This document shows positions 31,847-40,544 of a stretch of DNA of 64,000 nt, one piece after another. The notes beneath the pieces were generated by a model, which ran no database searches, was not told the DNA's origin, and saw only the letters and a program-made list of their open reading frames with translations. The position numbers and the translations under genes were made by a program. The DNA is from Desulfatibacillum sp. (GTDB taxonomy: Bacteria; Desulfobacterota; Desulfobacteria; Desulfobacterales; SpSt-501), in contig DYEU01000032.1 in assembly GCA_020725555.1 (NCBI GenBank), positions 408,949 through 472,948 of the forward strand. The letters are read 5' to 3'. The number at the start of each line of letters is the position of its first letter. Position 1 is the stretch's first letter.

Positions 31847-32730
31847 CAGTCGTACTTCACGCCGAAGAGGCCCGAGGGCCTAAGGAAGAGAAATCCCAGA
31901 AACAGGCCGTAGACGATCGCCTCGGTCCAGGTCGCGGTCATGAACTGCGGCCCGACCGACTCGATCACCCCGATGATCATCCCGCCGAGGAGCGCGCCCC
32001 CGATGCTGCCCAGCCCCCCCAGGACCACGATGATGAAGCACTTGATGTCGAAGAGCACCCCGACCGTGGGGAAGACGTTGTAGAAGGGCACGAGGGCCAC
32101 CCCCGCCACCCCGGCCACGGCCGTCCCCAGGCCGAAGGCGATGTTGTAGATCCGGTAGGGGTTGATCCCCTGGAGGCTCGCCGCATCGCGGTCGAGGCTC
32201 GTCGCCCGCACCGCCCGGCCCATGCGGGTCTTCTGGAGAAAGAGCCAGACCAGGGCCGCGGTGACGAGGGCGGCGCAGAACCCCCAGAGCTTGGGGACCG
32301 AGATGAGCATCTCGCCGGCCTCGATCATCTTGCCGCGCAGGGGGTTGTCCTGGATGTTGCGGTACTGGGGACCGAACACGAGGAGCCCCAGGTTGTCCAG
32401 GATGTACCAGACGCCGGTCGTGACGATGATGACCGTGATCGGCTCGCGCACCTCGCGCTCGGCCTTGAAGATCGGCTGGATCACGACCGCCTGCAGGAGG
32501 TAGCCGAAGGCGAACATGAGCGGCAGCACGATGACCAGGGCGAGGTAGGGGTGGGCGCCCGTGAGCAGCACCGCCCAGTAGGCGGCGTACATCCCCACCA
32601 TGAGGAGCGAGCCGTGGGCGAAGTTGATCACCTTGAGGACCCCGAAGATGAGCGTGAGCCCGAGGGCCGCCAGCCCGTAGATCGAGCCCATGAGGATGCC
32701 GTTGATCGCGTCTTCGAGGAGATAGATCAT
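31843..32730 (-). CDS. livH: Branched-chain amino-acid-type ABC transporter permease LivH
   Basis: INGILMGSIYGLAALGLTLIFGVLKVINFAHG; GGLGSIGGALLGG. Confidence 0.93.
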   Translation of the reverse strand: MIYLLEDAINGILMGSIYGLAALGLTLIFGVLKVINFAHGSLLMVGMYAAYWAVLLTGAHPYLALVIVLPLMFAFGYLLQAVVIQPIFKAEREVREPITVIIVTTGVWYILDNLGLLVFGPQYRNIQDNPLRGKMIEAGEMLISVPKLWGFCAALVTAALVWLFLQKTRMGRAVRATSLDRDAASLQGINPYRIYNIAFGLGTAVAGVAGVALVPFYNVFPTVGVLFDIKCFIIVVLGGLGSIGGALLGGMIIGVIESVGPQFMTATWTEAIVYGLFLGFLFLRPSGLFGVKYDW

Positions 32731-32800
32731 GGCTTGCGCCGCAGGGGAGCGCCCGCCCGCCGGCCCCGGAAAGGGGGCGCCCCCCGGCGTCCGGTCGGGG

Positions 32801-34033
32801 TCACGGGATCGGGAAGACCGGCTTGTAGCCCGCGCGCCGCGAGGCCTTCGGCCAGACGGTGATCCGCTCGAGGCCCTTGCCGAGGTCGTTCACCTGGACC
32901 ATGACCAGGGCGGCGTGCTTGTTCTGGCCGCTTTCGTCGAACTCGATCGCGTCGTAGCCCACGATCATCGCCGGGCCCTTCGTCAGCCGCGTCTTGGCGA
33001 GCGCGTCGCGGATCGCTTTCGGGTCGGTCGAGGCGGCGCGCTCGAGGGCGTCGGCGAGCACGTACATGGCCGCATAGGCGTCGACCGACTCGCCCGTCAG
33101 GTTGTAGCCGTAGAGCTTCTTGAACTTCTCGTTGGTCTCCTTCGCCCCCGGCTTGTTCACGTCGGTCTCCCACTCCACGATGTCGAAGAGGTAGCGGGCG
33201 TTCTTGCCGGCGGCCTTGAGGTAGGAGGGGTCGGCGTGCCCGCCGCCGCTGGCGATGATCGCCTTGGGCTTGACCTTGTACTCGGCCATGGTGTTCGTGA
33301 GGAGAATCGCGTCGGCCGCGTTCGAGGTGAGCAGCAGGACGTCGGGGTTGGCGCGCTTGATCTTCTGCACGACGGGGCTCAAATCGGTCGCGGTCGAGGG
33401 GTAGGGCTCGTCGAGCACGACCTTGTACCCGCCCGCCTGGGCGTGCTTTTTCCAGCCCTCGGCGAAGCCCTTGCCCCAGTCGCCGTTTTCGTAGACAAAG
33501 GCGAGGGTCGAGATCTTCGTGTTGAACTCGGCCTGGAGGTCTTTGAGGAAGGCGAACTGGTCGCGGGTCCACCAGCTGTCCTTGGCGGCGATGCGGAAGA
33601 CGTACTTGAAGCCCTGCTCGGTGATCTTGTCCGCGACCGACACCGGGACGAGGAAGGGGATCTGGTAGCGCTCGGCCACGGCGGAAACCGGGTAGGAGAC
33701 GGCCGAGTTCCAGGCGCCGGTCAGGATGTGAACCTTCTCGGTGTTGATGAAGCGCTCGGCCTCGGCGACCCCCTTTTCGGGCTTGGACTCCGAGTCCGCG
33801 TAGAGCATCTGGATCTTGGCCCCGCCGAGCGATTTGATCCCCCCGGCGTCGTTGATCTCCTGGACGGCCATGTCCTGAGCCTGCTTGTTCTGCAGGCCGA
33901 CCGAGGCCGAGGGACCGGAGAGGGGCAGGATGTTTCCGACCTTGACGACGGCCTGCGCCGGGGCTTCCGCGGCGGCCCAGAGAAGTAAGCCGCAGCAGAG
34001 GGCGGAAACGGCGAGGATGCGATAGCTCTTCAT
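32801..34033 (-). CDS. livK: ABC transporter substrate-binding protein (LivK-like, periplasmic type I)
   Basis: VVKVGNILPLSGPSASVGLQNKQAQDMAVQEINDAGGI. Confidence 0.92.
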   Translation of the reverse strand: MKSYRILAVSALCCGLLLWAAAEAPAQAVVKVGNILPLSGPSASVGLQNKQAQDMAVQEINDAGGIKSLGGAKIQMLYADSESKPEKGVAEAERFINTEKVHILTGAWNSAVSYPVSAVAERYQIPFLVPVSVADKITEQGFKYVFRIAAKDSWWTRDQFAFLKDLQAEFNTKISTLAFVYENGDWGKGFAEGWKKHAQAGGYKVVLDEPYPSTATDLSPVVQKIKRANPDVLLLTSNAADAILLTNTMAEYKVKPKAIIASGGGHADPSYLKAAGKNARYLFDIVEWETDVNKPGAKETNEKFKKLYGYNLTGESVDAYAAMYVLADALERAASTDPKAIRDALAKTRLTKGPAMIVGYDAIEFDESGQNKHAALVMVQVNDLGKGLERITVWPKASRRAGYKPVFPIP

Positions 34034-34133
34034 GGCATTCCTCCTTTCTTCGGCCTGCGAGGCGTTGGGGGTCAAGTGACGGGAAAACGGGTCGGGGAAA
34101 CCGGGGGGCGTCTTTCCTCCCCCCTGCCCATCG

Positions 34134-34162
34134 CCTCTACCACCGCGGAAAGCCCCGATCAA
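34134..34162 (-). promoter_or_regulatory. Candidate livK promoter
   Basis: Minus strand TTGATC-N17-TAGAGG. Confidence 0.3.
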
Positions 34163-34186
34163 GGGGGAAGGCGGCGCTTCCTTTTC

Positions 34187-34215
34187 TTGACAGCCCCGGG
34201 GGGGTTTGCGATAGT
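34187..34215 (+). promoter_or_regulatory. Candidate potD promoter
   Basis: TTGACA-N17-GATAGT. Confidence 0.5.
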
Positions 34216-34266
34216 CCGGCTGCCTTTTACCCCCCGGTTCGCCAACCTTTTCGCTGGAGGTGGCCC

Positions 34267-35337
34267 ATGGTCCGCTCGCGCATCCTTTCCGCCGTCAGCC
34301 TCGTTCTCCTTGCCGCGCTCGTTTTCCTCCCCGCCGCGTCCTTCGGCGCCGCAAAATCGATCAAGGTCGGCGTCTACGGCGGCTACTTCAAAGATTCCTT
34401 CGACAAGCACATCTTCCCCGATTTCACCAAGGAAACCGGCATCCAGGTCGAATCCGTGGCCGAGCCGACCGGCGAGGCCTGGCTCGTGCAGCTCGAGCAG
34501 GCCGCCAAGGCCGGGGTCGCCCCCGCGGACGTGAACATGATCGCCCAGACCCCGATGCTGCGCGGCCAGAAGACGAACCTCTGGATGCCCCTCGACCTGA
34601 AGAAGATCCCCAACCACAAGAACCTGCTGCCGGTCTTCATCCACAAGTACCCCGACGGCCGCGTGGACGGGATCGGGGCGGTCTCCTGGTACATCACGCT
34701 CGTCTCCAACACCAAGGTCTTCCCCGAGGCGCCGAAGTCTTGGGCCGACATGTGGGCGGCCGACAAGAAGGACAAGCTCGGGCTGCTGGCGCTCGCCTCG
34801 AACTCTTTTCTGCTCGAGGTGACGGCCAAGACCTTCTTCGGCGGCACCCAGATCCTCGACACCCGGGAGGGGATCCAGAAGGCACTCGACAAGCTCGCCG
34901 CCCTCAAGCCCAACGTGAAGCTCTGGTACCGCGACGAGGCCCAGTTCGAGCAGGCGCTCAAGGCGGGCGAGATCCCTATGGGCCAGTACTACCACGACGT
35001 CGCCACCCTCGCCGCCAAGGAGCACCCGGTGCGCTCGACCTTCCCCAAGGAGGGCGGGATCCTCGACTCCGGCATCTGGGCGGTCACCAAGGCCTGCAAG
35101 AAGGTGGAGGAGGCCCACGTCTTCATCAACTACATGAGCCGTCCCGACATCCAGAAGAAGCTCGCCCTCAAGGTGGGGACCGCGCCGACGGTGAAGCGCG
35201 AGCTGACCGGGCTGACCGACGCCGAGTTCGCCGCGGTCTCGAGCGAAATCCCGCCCATTCTGCCGCGCTACGACATCTACACCGGCGAGCTGAGCGATTG
35301 GATCAACCAGAAGTGGACGGAGATGATCACCCGGTGA
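34267..35337 (+). CDS. potD: Spermidine/putrescine-type ABC transporter substrate-binding protein
   Basis: Signal peptide; IKVGVYGGYFKDSFDKHIFPDFTKETGIQVE... Confidence 0.88.
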   Translation: MVRSRILSAVSLVLLAALVFLPAASFGAAKSIKVGVYGGYFKDSFDKHIFPDFTKETGIQVESVAEPTGEAWLVQLEQAAKAGVAPADVNMIAQTPMLRGQKTNLWMPLDLKKIPNHKNLLPVFIHKYPDGRVDGIGAVSWYITLVSNTKVFPEAPKSWADMWAADKKDKLGLLALASNSFLLEVTAKTFFGGTQILDTREGIQKALDKLAALKPNVKLWYRDEAQFEQALKAGEIPMGQYYHDVATLAAKEHPVRSTFPKEGGILDSGIWAVTKACKKVEEAHVFINYMSRPDIQKKLALKVGTAPTVKRELTGLTDAEFAAVSSEIPPILPRYDIYTGELSDWINQKWTEMITR

Positions 35338-35404
35338 GGGCGGGATCGGTCCCGCCGCCGCCCGGAAGCGGCCCCCCGCCGCGCCGGTTGCGATGAGCCC
35401 CCGA

Positions 35405-35431
35405 CCCCCGCCGCCCGCCGGGCGGCGGGGG
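35405..35431 (+). repeat. Perfect GC-only inverted repeat (stem-loop) between potD and potA
   Basis: CCCCCGCCGCCCG-C-CGGGCGGCGGGGG. Confidence 0.7.
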
Positions 35432-35443
35432 CGTGTCGCCTGC

Positions 35444-36502
35444 ATGCCCGGTCTGTTCCTCGAGAAGATCGAAAAGCGCTTCGGCGGCGTGGTCGCCGTG
35501 CGGGACGTGACGCTGGAGGTCCCCCACGGGCGGCTCGTCTGTTTCCTCGGGCCCTCGGGGTGCGGCAAGACCACGCTGTTGCGGATGATCGCCGGGCTCG
35601 AGCGCCCCAGCCGGGGGCGGATCCTGCTCGACGGCGAAGACATCACCGACCAGCCCGCCCACCGCCGCCGTTTCGGGATGGTCTTCCAGTCGCTTGCCCT
35701 CTTTCCCCACCTCACGGTCGCCGAAAACATCGCCTACAGCCTGAGAATCCGCAACGTCCCCGCCGCCGAGCGCCGCCGGCGGTCGGAGGAGCTGCTCGAG
35801 CTCGTGAGGCTTCCGGGCTACGGCGGCCGCGGCGTCTCCCAGCTCTCCGGCGGCCAGCGCCAGCGGGTGGCGATCGCGCGCGCGCTGGCGATCGAGCCGC
35901 GCCTTTTTTTGCTCGATGAGCCGCTCTCCGCCCTCGATGCCAAGCTGCGCGAGGAGATGCAGCTCGAGCTCCGGCTCCTCCAGCAGCGGCTGGGCATCAC
36001 GACCATCCTCGTCACCCACGACCAGCGCGAGGCGATGACCATGGCGGACTGGATCGTGGTCATGGGAACCGACAACCGCGTGCACCAGACGGGGACCCCC
36101 CTGGAGATCTACCGCCGGCCGGCGGACGCCTTCGTCGCGGGGTTCATCGGGACGAGCAACCTGCTGCCGGGGAGGCTGGGGGAGGACGGCCGGGTCACGG
36201 TCGGCCGCGTGACGCTGCGGGTCGAGGCGCTTCCCGCCGGGGCCCTGCCGGGCTGCGCCGTCACGCTCTCGGTGCGGCCCGAGGAGATCCCGGTTCTTCC
36301 CGGGGAGACGGCGGGCGAAAACCACCTGCCCGGACGGGTGACCTTCGTGCGCGACGTCGGCTCGAGCGTCGAGATCCACCTCGACTGCGGCGGGATGGCG
36401 ATCGTGAGCGCCTCCACACCGAAAAACCGCCCCGCCCTGCGCCAGGGCGACGCGGCGACGGCCGTCCTGCCGCCCGCCGCGTGTGTCGTGCTCGCCGCAT
36501 GA
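35444..36502 (+). CDS. potA: Spermidine/putrescine-type ABC transporter ATP-binding protein
   Basis: [54 protein letters not shown]. Confidence 0.93.
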   Translation: MPGLFLEKIEKRFGGVVAVRDVTLEVPHGRLVCFLGPSGCGKTTLLRMIAGLERPSRGRILLDGEDITDQPAHRRRFGMVFQSLALFPHLTVAENIAYSLRIRNVPAAERRRRSEELLELVRLPGYGGRGVSQLSGGQRQRVAIARALAIEPRLFLLDEPLSALDAKLREEMQLELRLLQQRLGITTILVTHDQREAMTMADWIVVMGTDNRVHQTGTPLEIYRRPADAFVAGFIGTSNLLPGRLGEDGRVTVGRVTLRVEALPAGALPGCAVTLSVRPEEIPVLPGETAGENHLPGRVTFVRDVGSSVEIHLDCGGMAIVSASTPKNRPALRQGDAATAVLPPAACVVLAA

Positions 36503-37359
36503 TCGCCGAACGCCCGCAGGGGGCCCTGGCCCGCTTGACGCTCCTCTACCCCGCCGCGGTGCTCCTCGTCTTTTTCGTGATCCCCTTCGGCATCATGCTC
36601 GCGGTGAGCTTTTTCCGGCGCGAGCCGGGCGGCTTTTACCTCGTCGAGTTCTCGCTCGCAAACTACGGGAACCTCTTCACCGCCCTCTTCGGCCGGGTGC
36701 TCGCCTTTTCGCTCCTCATCTCGGCCTTCTGCGCGCTGCTCTGCGTCGCGGCGGGCTTTCCCTTCACCTACCTGCTCACGCGCATGCCGCGGCGCCGGCA
36801 GGTGGTCTGGCTCGTGATCCTCGTCTCCGTCCTCTCCCTCTCGGCGGTGATCGTGGCCTTCGCCTGGTCGATCATGCTGTCGCAGACCGCGGGGGTCTCC
36901 AACCTGTTCGTGCGGCTGGGCCTCCTCGATCGGCCCCAGAGCTGGTCCCCGGGCTTCTGGGCGCTCACCTGCGGCATGTGCTACGTCGCCTTTCCCTACA
37001 CCGTGCTCGTGCTGTACCCGCCGCTTGCGCGGCTCGACCCGCACCTGCCGGAGGCGGCGCGCACGCTCGGGGCCTCGCCCCTCGTCACCTTTTTCACCGT
37101 GATCGTGGGGTCGCTGCGCAGCGCGATCGTCGCCGCCCTCGTCATGGTCTTCGCCTTCAACCTGGGGACCTACCTCATCCCCCAGATCCTGGGGAAGCCC
37201 CAGCACTGGACGCTTTCGGTCCTGATCACCGACGAGGCGATCTACCGCTCGAACCTGCCGCTCGCCGCGGCGATGGCCGTCTTCTTCATGGGGGTGAGCC
37301 TGGCGCTCGTGGGGATGGCGATGCTGGGCGGGCGGCGACGGCCGGGGGGTGCCGCATGA
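36499..37359 (+). CDS. potB: Polyamine-type ABC transporter permease
   Basis: YPAAVLLVFFVIPFGIMLAVSFF; EAARTLGASPLVTFFTVI EAA loop. Confidence 0.9.
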   Translation: MIAERPQGALARLTLLYPAAVLLVFFVIPFGIMLAVSFFRREPGGFYLVEFSLANYGNLFTALFGRVLAFSLLISAFCALLCVAAGFPFTYLLTRMPRRRQVVWLVILVSVLSLSAVIVAFAWSIMLSQTAGVSNLFVRLGLLDRPQSWSPGFWALTCGMCYVAFPYTVLVLYPPLARLDPHLPEAARTLGASPLVTFFTVIVGSLRSAIVAALVMVFAFNLGTYLIPQILGKPQHWTLSVLITDEAIYRSNLPLAAAMAVFFMGVSLALVGMAMLGGRRRPGGAA

Positions 37360-38162
37360 GCCGGGCGCTGCGCGGCCTTTTCCTCGGCGCGGTCCTCGTC
37401 TTTCTCCTCAGCCCGATCGTGGTCGTGGGCGGGGTCTCGCTCAACGCGAAAAAGGCGCTCTATTTCCCGCCAAAGGGGGTGTCGCTCGCCTGGTACGCCG
37501 AGCTCTTCGGCGAGCCGGAGTGGCTTCTCCCCATCGCCAACAGCCTCGCGGTCGCGCTCCTCTCCAGCCTGGGGGCGATTTCGATCGCCTTGCCGCTCAG
37601 CTACGCCCTGTGGCGCTACCGCGTCTTCTATGCGCGGGCCCTCGTTCTCCTCGGCATCGCCCCCTTCATGCTGCCGCCCGTGATCACGGCGCTGGGGTTT
37701 CTCGCCTTCTGGGCGACGGTCGGGCTCTACGGGACGATGGCCGCGACCGTCGTCTCCCACGCCGTGTTCTTCGTCACCCTGCCGCTCGTCACCCTCTCGC
37801 TCGGCTTCGAGTCGATCGATCGCGAGATCGTGGAGGCGGCCCAGGTTCTCGGGGCCGACAACCGCGAGGTCTTCCGCTCGATCGTCTTCCCCATGATCCG
37901 CTCCTACCTCGTCTCGGGCTTCGCCTTCGCCTTCGTCCTCAGCCTGAACGAGTACATCGTGGCCTACATGGTCGCGGGGTTCACGGTGGAGACGCTTCCC
38001 ATCAAGATCTTCAACGCCTTGCGCTACGGCTACACCCCGGTCATGGCCGCGGTGACGATCGTCTTCGTCCTGCTCGCCGCGCTCGTCTTCGGCCTGATCG
38101 GCCGCTTCGGGGACCTGCCGCGCCTCATGGGGGCGCTCACCCCCGAGAGCCGGGCCTCCTGA
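37356..38162 (+). CDS. potC: Polyamine-type ABC transporter permease
   Basis: LSPIVVVGGVSLNAKKALYFPPKGVSLAWYAELF; EAAQVLGADNREVFRSIVFP. Confidence 0.9.
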   Translation: MSRALRGLFLGAVLVFLLSPIVVVGGVSLNAKKALYFPPKGVSLAWYAELFGEPEWLLPIANSLAVALLSSLGAISIALPLSYALWRYRVFYARALVLLGIAPFMLPPVITALGFLAFWATVGLYGTMAATVVSHAVFFVTLPLVTLSLGFESIDREIVEAAQVLGADNREVFRSIVFPMIRSYLVSGFAFAFVLSLNEYIVAYMVAGFTVETLPIKIFNALRYGYTPVMAAVTIVFVLLAALVFGLIGRFGDLPRLMGALTPESRAS

Positions 38163-38181
38163 ACCCCTCACCCCCCGGGCC

Positions 38182-38979
38182 GTGAAGATCGCCGTGTACC
38201 AGGCCAAGGGGGTGGGGGGGGACAAGGAGGCGGCGCTTGCGATCCTCGAGCGGCAGGCCCGCAGGGCCGCATCCCGCGGGGTGCGGCTGCTCGTCTTCCC
38301 GGAGCTCTTTCTCAGCGGCTACGCGATCGGCGAAGCCGTCGCCCGGCTCGCCGAGCCGGCGGACGGCCCCTCGGCCGCCCGCGCCGCCGCGGCGGCGCGG
38401 CGGGAGGGGATCGCCCTGCTTTACGGGTTTCCGGAGCGGGAAGGCGAGCGCCTCTACGATGCGGCGCTCCTCCTGGACGCGCAGGGCCGCCTGCGGGGTT
38501 GCCACCGCAAGCGGCATCTTTACGGCGAAGAGGAAAAACGCCGTTTCACCCGCGGGGAGGCGTGGACGATCCTGGAGCTCGAGGGCTGGCGCATCGGGGT
38601 GCTGATCTGCCTGGAGGTCGAGTTCCCCGAGACGGTGCGCCGGCTGGCCCTCGCCGGCGCCGATCTGGTCCTCGTCCCCGCGGCCCTGCCCAAGCCCGCG
38701 GACATCGTCGCCCGGAGCGTGGTGCCGGTCCGAGCCCTGGAAAACGGGGTCTTTCTCGCCTACGCGGACCTCTGCGGGGAGGAAGGCCGGGCCGCCTACT
38801 GCGGCCGGAGCGCGATCGTCGGCCCGGCCGGCGAGGTCCTCGCGCGGGCGGGTGCGAGCCGGCCGGGGCTCATCGCGGCCGAGCTCGATCCCGCACGCCT
38901 CGCCGCGACGCGAGGGTCCCTGTCCTACCTGGCCGAGCTGCGCGCGGATCCCGATTTCCCGGGCGGCCGCCCGCGCTGA
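38182..38979 (+). CDS. Carbon-nitrogen hydrolase (nitrilase family; N-carbamoylputrescine amidase-like)
   Basis: LLVFPELFLSGYAIG (Glu); KRHLYGEEEKRRFTRG (Lys); IGVLICLEVEFPE (Cys). Confidence 0.87.
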   Translation: MKIAVYQAKGVGGDKEAALAILERQARRAASRGVRLLVFPELFLSGYAIGEAVARLAEPADGPSAARAAAAARREGIALLYGFPEREGERLYDAALLLDAQGRLRGCHRKRHLYGEEEKRRFTRGEAWTILELEGWRIGVLICLEVEFPETVRRLALAGADLVLVPAALPKPADIVARSVVPVRALENGVFLAYADLCGEEGRAAYCGRSAIVGPAGEVLARAGASRPGLIAAELDPARLAATRGSLSYLAELRADPDFPGGRPR

Positions 38980-39036
38980 GACCAAACGGCCCTCCGGCGG
39001 TCCCCGCGGACGGGGGGCCGCCGTCGCCTCCCCGCC

Positions 39037-39456
39037 CTATTCGCCGAGGAGGCGTTTTAGCTTTTCGCGGTTTTTTTTCTCCACAAAGAGCAGGCGGCCG
39101 GCCCGCGCCTGGCGGATCTTTTCGGTCAGCTCGTTTACGTCCACCGGTTTGGGGATGAAGTCGAGGGCGCCGAGCTTCATCGCCTCCACGCCCCGGGACA
39201 CGGAAGGGTGCCCGGTGAGAAAGATCACCTGGGTTTCGGGCCTCTTTTCCAGCATCCGCTTCAGGGCCTCGATGCCGTCCATTTCCGGCATCATCAGGTC
39301 CAGCAGCACCGCATCGAAGGTTTCCTTCTCGATGAGCTCCAGCGCTTCCGCCGCCGAAGAGGCCGTTTGCACCTCCAGCTGCCGATTCCGCATTCGCTCC
39401 GCCAGGATCCGGCGGAAGGCCTCGTCGTCGTCCACGATCAAGACTTTTTCGGTCAT
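39037..39456 (-). CDS. Single-domain response regulator (REC plus C-terminal basic helix)
   Basis: KVLIVDDDEAFRRIL; AVLLDLMMPEMDG; FLTGHPS; IPKPVD. Confidence 0.92.
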   Translation of the reverse strand: MTEKVLIVDDDEAFRRILAERMRNRQLEVQTASSAAEALELIEKETFDAVLLDLMMPEMDGIEALKRMLEKRPETQVIFLTGHPSVSRGVEAMKLGALDFIPKPVDVNELTEKIRQARAGRLLFVEKKNREKLKRLLGE

Positions 39457-40172
39457 GTTTTTTCTCCTGCACGGTCCCGGGCCTCGCGGGGATCCCTCGT
39501 GATGGCGCGGGGGCTCGCCGCGGGAAGCCGGATCACCAGCTCGCCGGACCCCGAGGGGCAGGCCAAGGCGGCGCCGAGCGCGGTGCAGAGGTTCCGGGTC
39601 TCCGCCGCCGACAGGAAAACGGCCGCGGCGCCCGAGGGGGGGGCGAACCCCCGGATGCGGAAAGCGAGCCCCTCGCCCGCGCTTTCCCCGGCAAGCTCCA
39701 GGATCTTCGCGGGGCATCCCAGCGATGCGGCCCTCTCCAGACAGGACCACAAGAGGCGGATCAGGAGGAAGGGGCAAGCGGGGAGGGAGGCCGGCGCCGC
39801 AGGCGGCGTGGTCTGCAGCTGCAAGCCCTTGGCGGCCAGAAAACGGGCCGACAGGACGGCGAGCAGCTCGAGCAAGCCGGCCGCGTCCAGCGCCTTGGGT
39901 TCCTCGTCCACGCTGTGCGCGAATCGGTTCATGGCGGAGACGATGCGGTCGCCGCGCCGGACCTGCTGTTGCAGCTCCACCGCCAACCGCATGAGCCGCC
40001 CCGACTCGAGCGGCCGCCCCCTCTCGGCCATCCGGCACAGGTCCTCGAGCAGCCCGGCGTTTTCCTGGATCACGGCGAGCACGTTCTTGAGGTCGTGGGT
40101 GGCCGAGGCACTCACCGTGCCGAAGAACCGCATGGAGTCCCGGCTGAACGAGGAGCCTTCGTCGCCCGCCAT
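39453..40172 (-). CDS. Histidine-kinase-like protein, H-box present and ATPase domain degenerate (possible phosphotransfer protein)
   Basis: ATHDLKNVLAVIQENAGLLEDL H-box; N/G boxes not recognisable; overlaps downstream REC by 4 nt. Confidence 0.7.
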   Translation of the reverse strand: MAGDEGSSFSRDSMRFFGTVSASATHDLKNVLAVIQENAGLLEDLCRMAERGRPLESGRLMRLAVELQQQVRRGDRIVSAMNRFAHSVDEEPKALDAAGLLELLAVLSARFLAAKGLQLQTTPPAAPASLPACPFLLIRLLWSCLERAASLGCPAKILELAGESAGEGLAFRIRGFAPPSGAAAVFLSAAETRNLCTALGAALACPSGSGELVIRLPAASPRAITRDPREARDRAGEKT

Positions 40173-40184
40173 GGCGTTTTCCTC

Positions 40185-40544
40185 CTATCGGCCGAGGACA
40201 TCGTGGATTTTCGCGATCAGCTCCTCGATGTCCAGCGGCTTACCCAGGTAATACTCCTCCCCGACTTCCGTGACCCCGGCCTCGAAATCGCGATCCGACC
40301 CATGACCGGTCAGGAAAAGAAAGCGCATCCCGGGTTGGATTTGCTGCATCCGCTGCTTGAGTTGAATGCCGCCGATCCGGGGCATCTTGATGTCCAGGAC
40401 GGCAACATCGAAGGATTCCTCCGTGGTCAGGCGGAGGGCCTCTTCGCCGGTGACCGCATGGCTGGCCTTCATTCCCCGGAGGCGCAGTCGTTCGGCGAGC
40501 GTGCTCGCCAGCTCCTCTTCGTCGTCGACGATCAGAATGTTCAT
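40185..40544 (-). CDS. Single-domain response regulator (REC)
   Basis: MNILIVDDEEELASTLAERL; VAVLDIKMPRIGG; FLTGHGSD; LGKPLD. Confidence 0.92.
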   Translation of the reverse strand: MNILIVDDEEELASTLAERLRLRGMKASHAVTGEEALRLTTEESFDVAVLDIKMPRIGGIQLKQRMQQIQPGMRFLFLTGHGSDRDFEAGVTEVGEEYYLGKPLDIEELIAKIHDVLGR

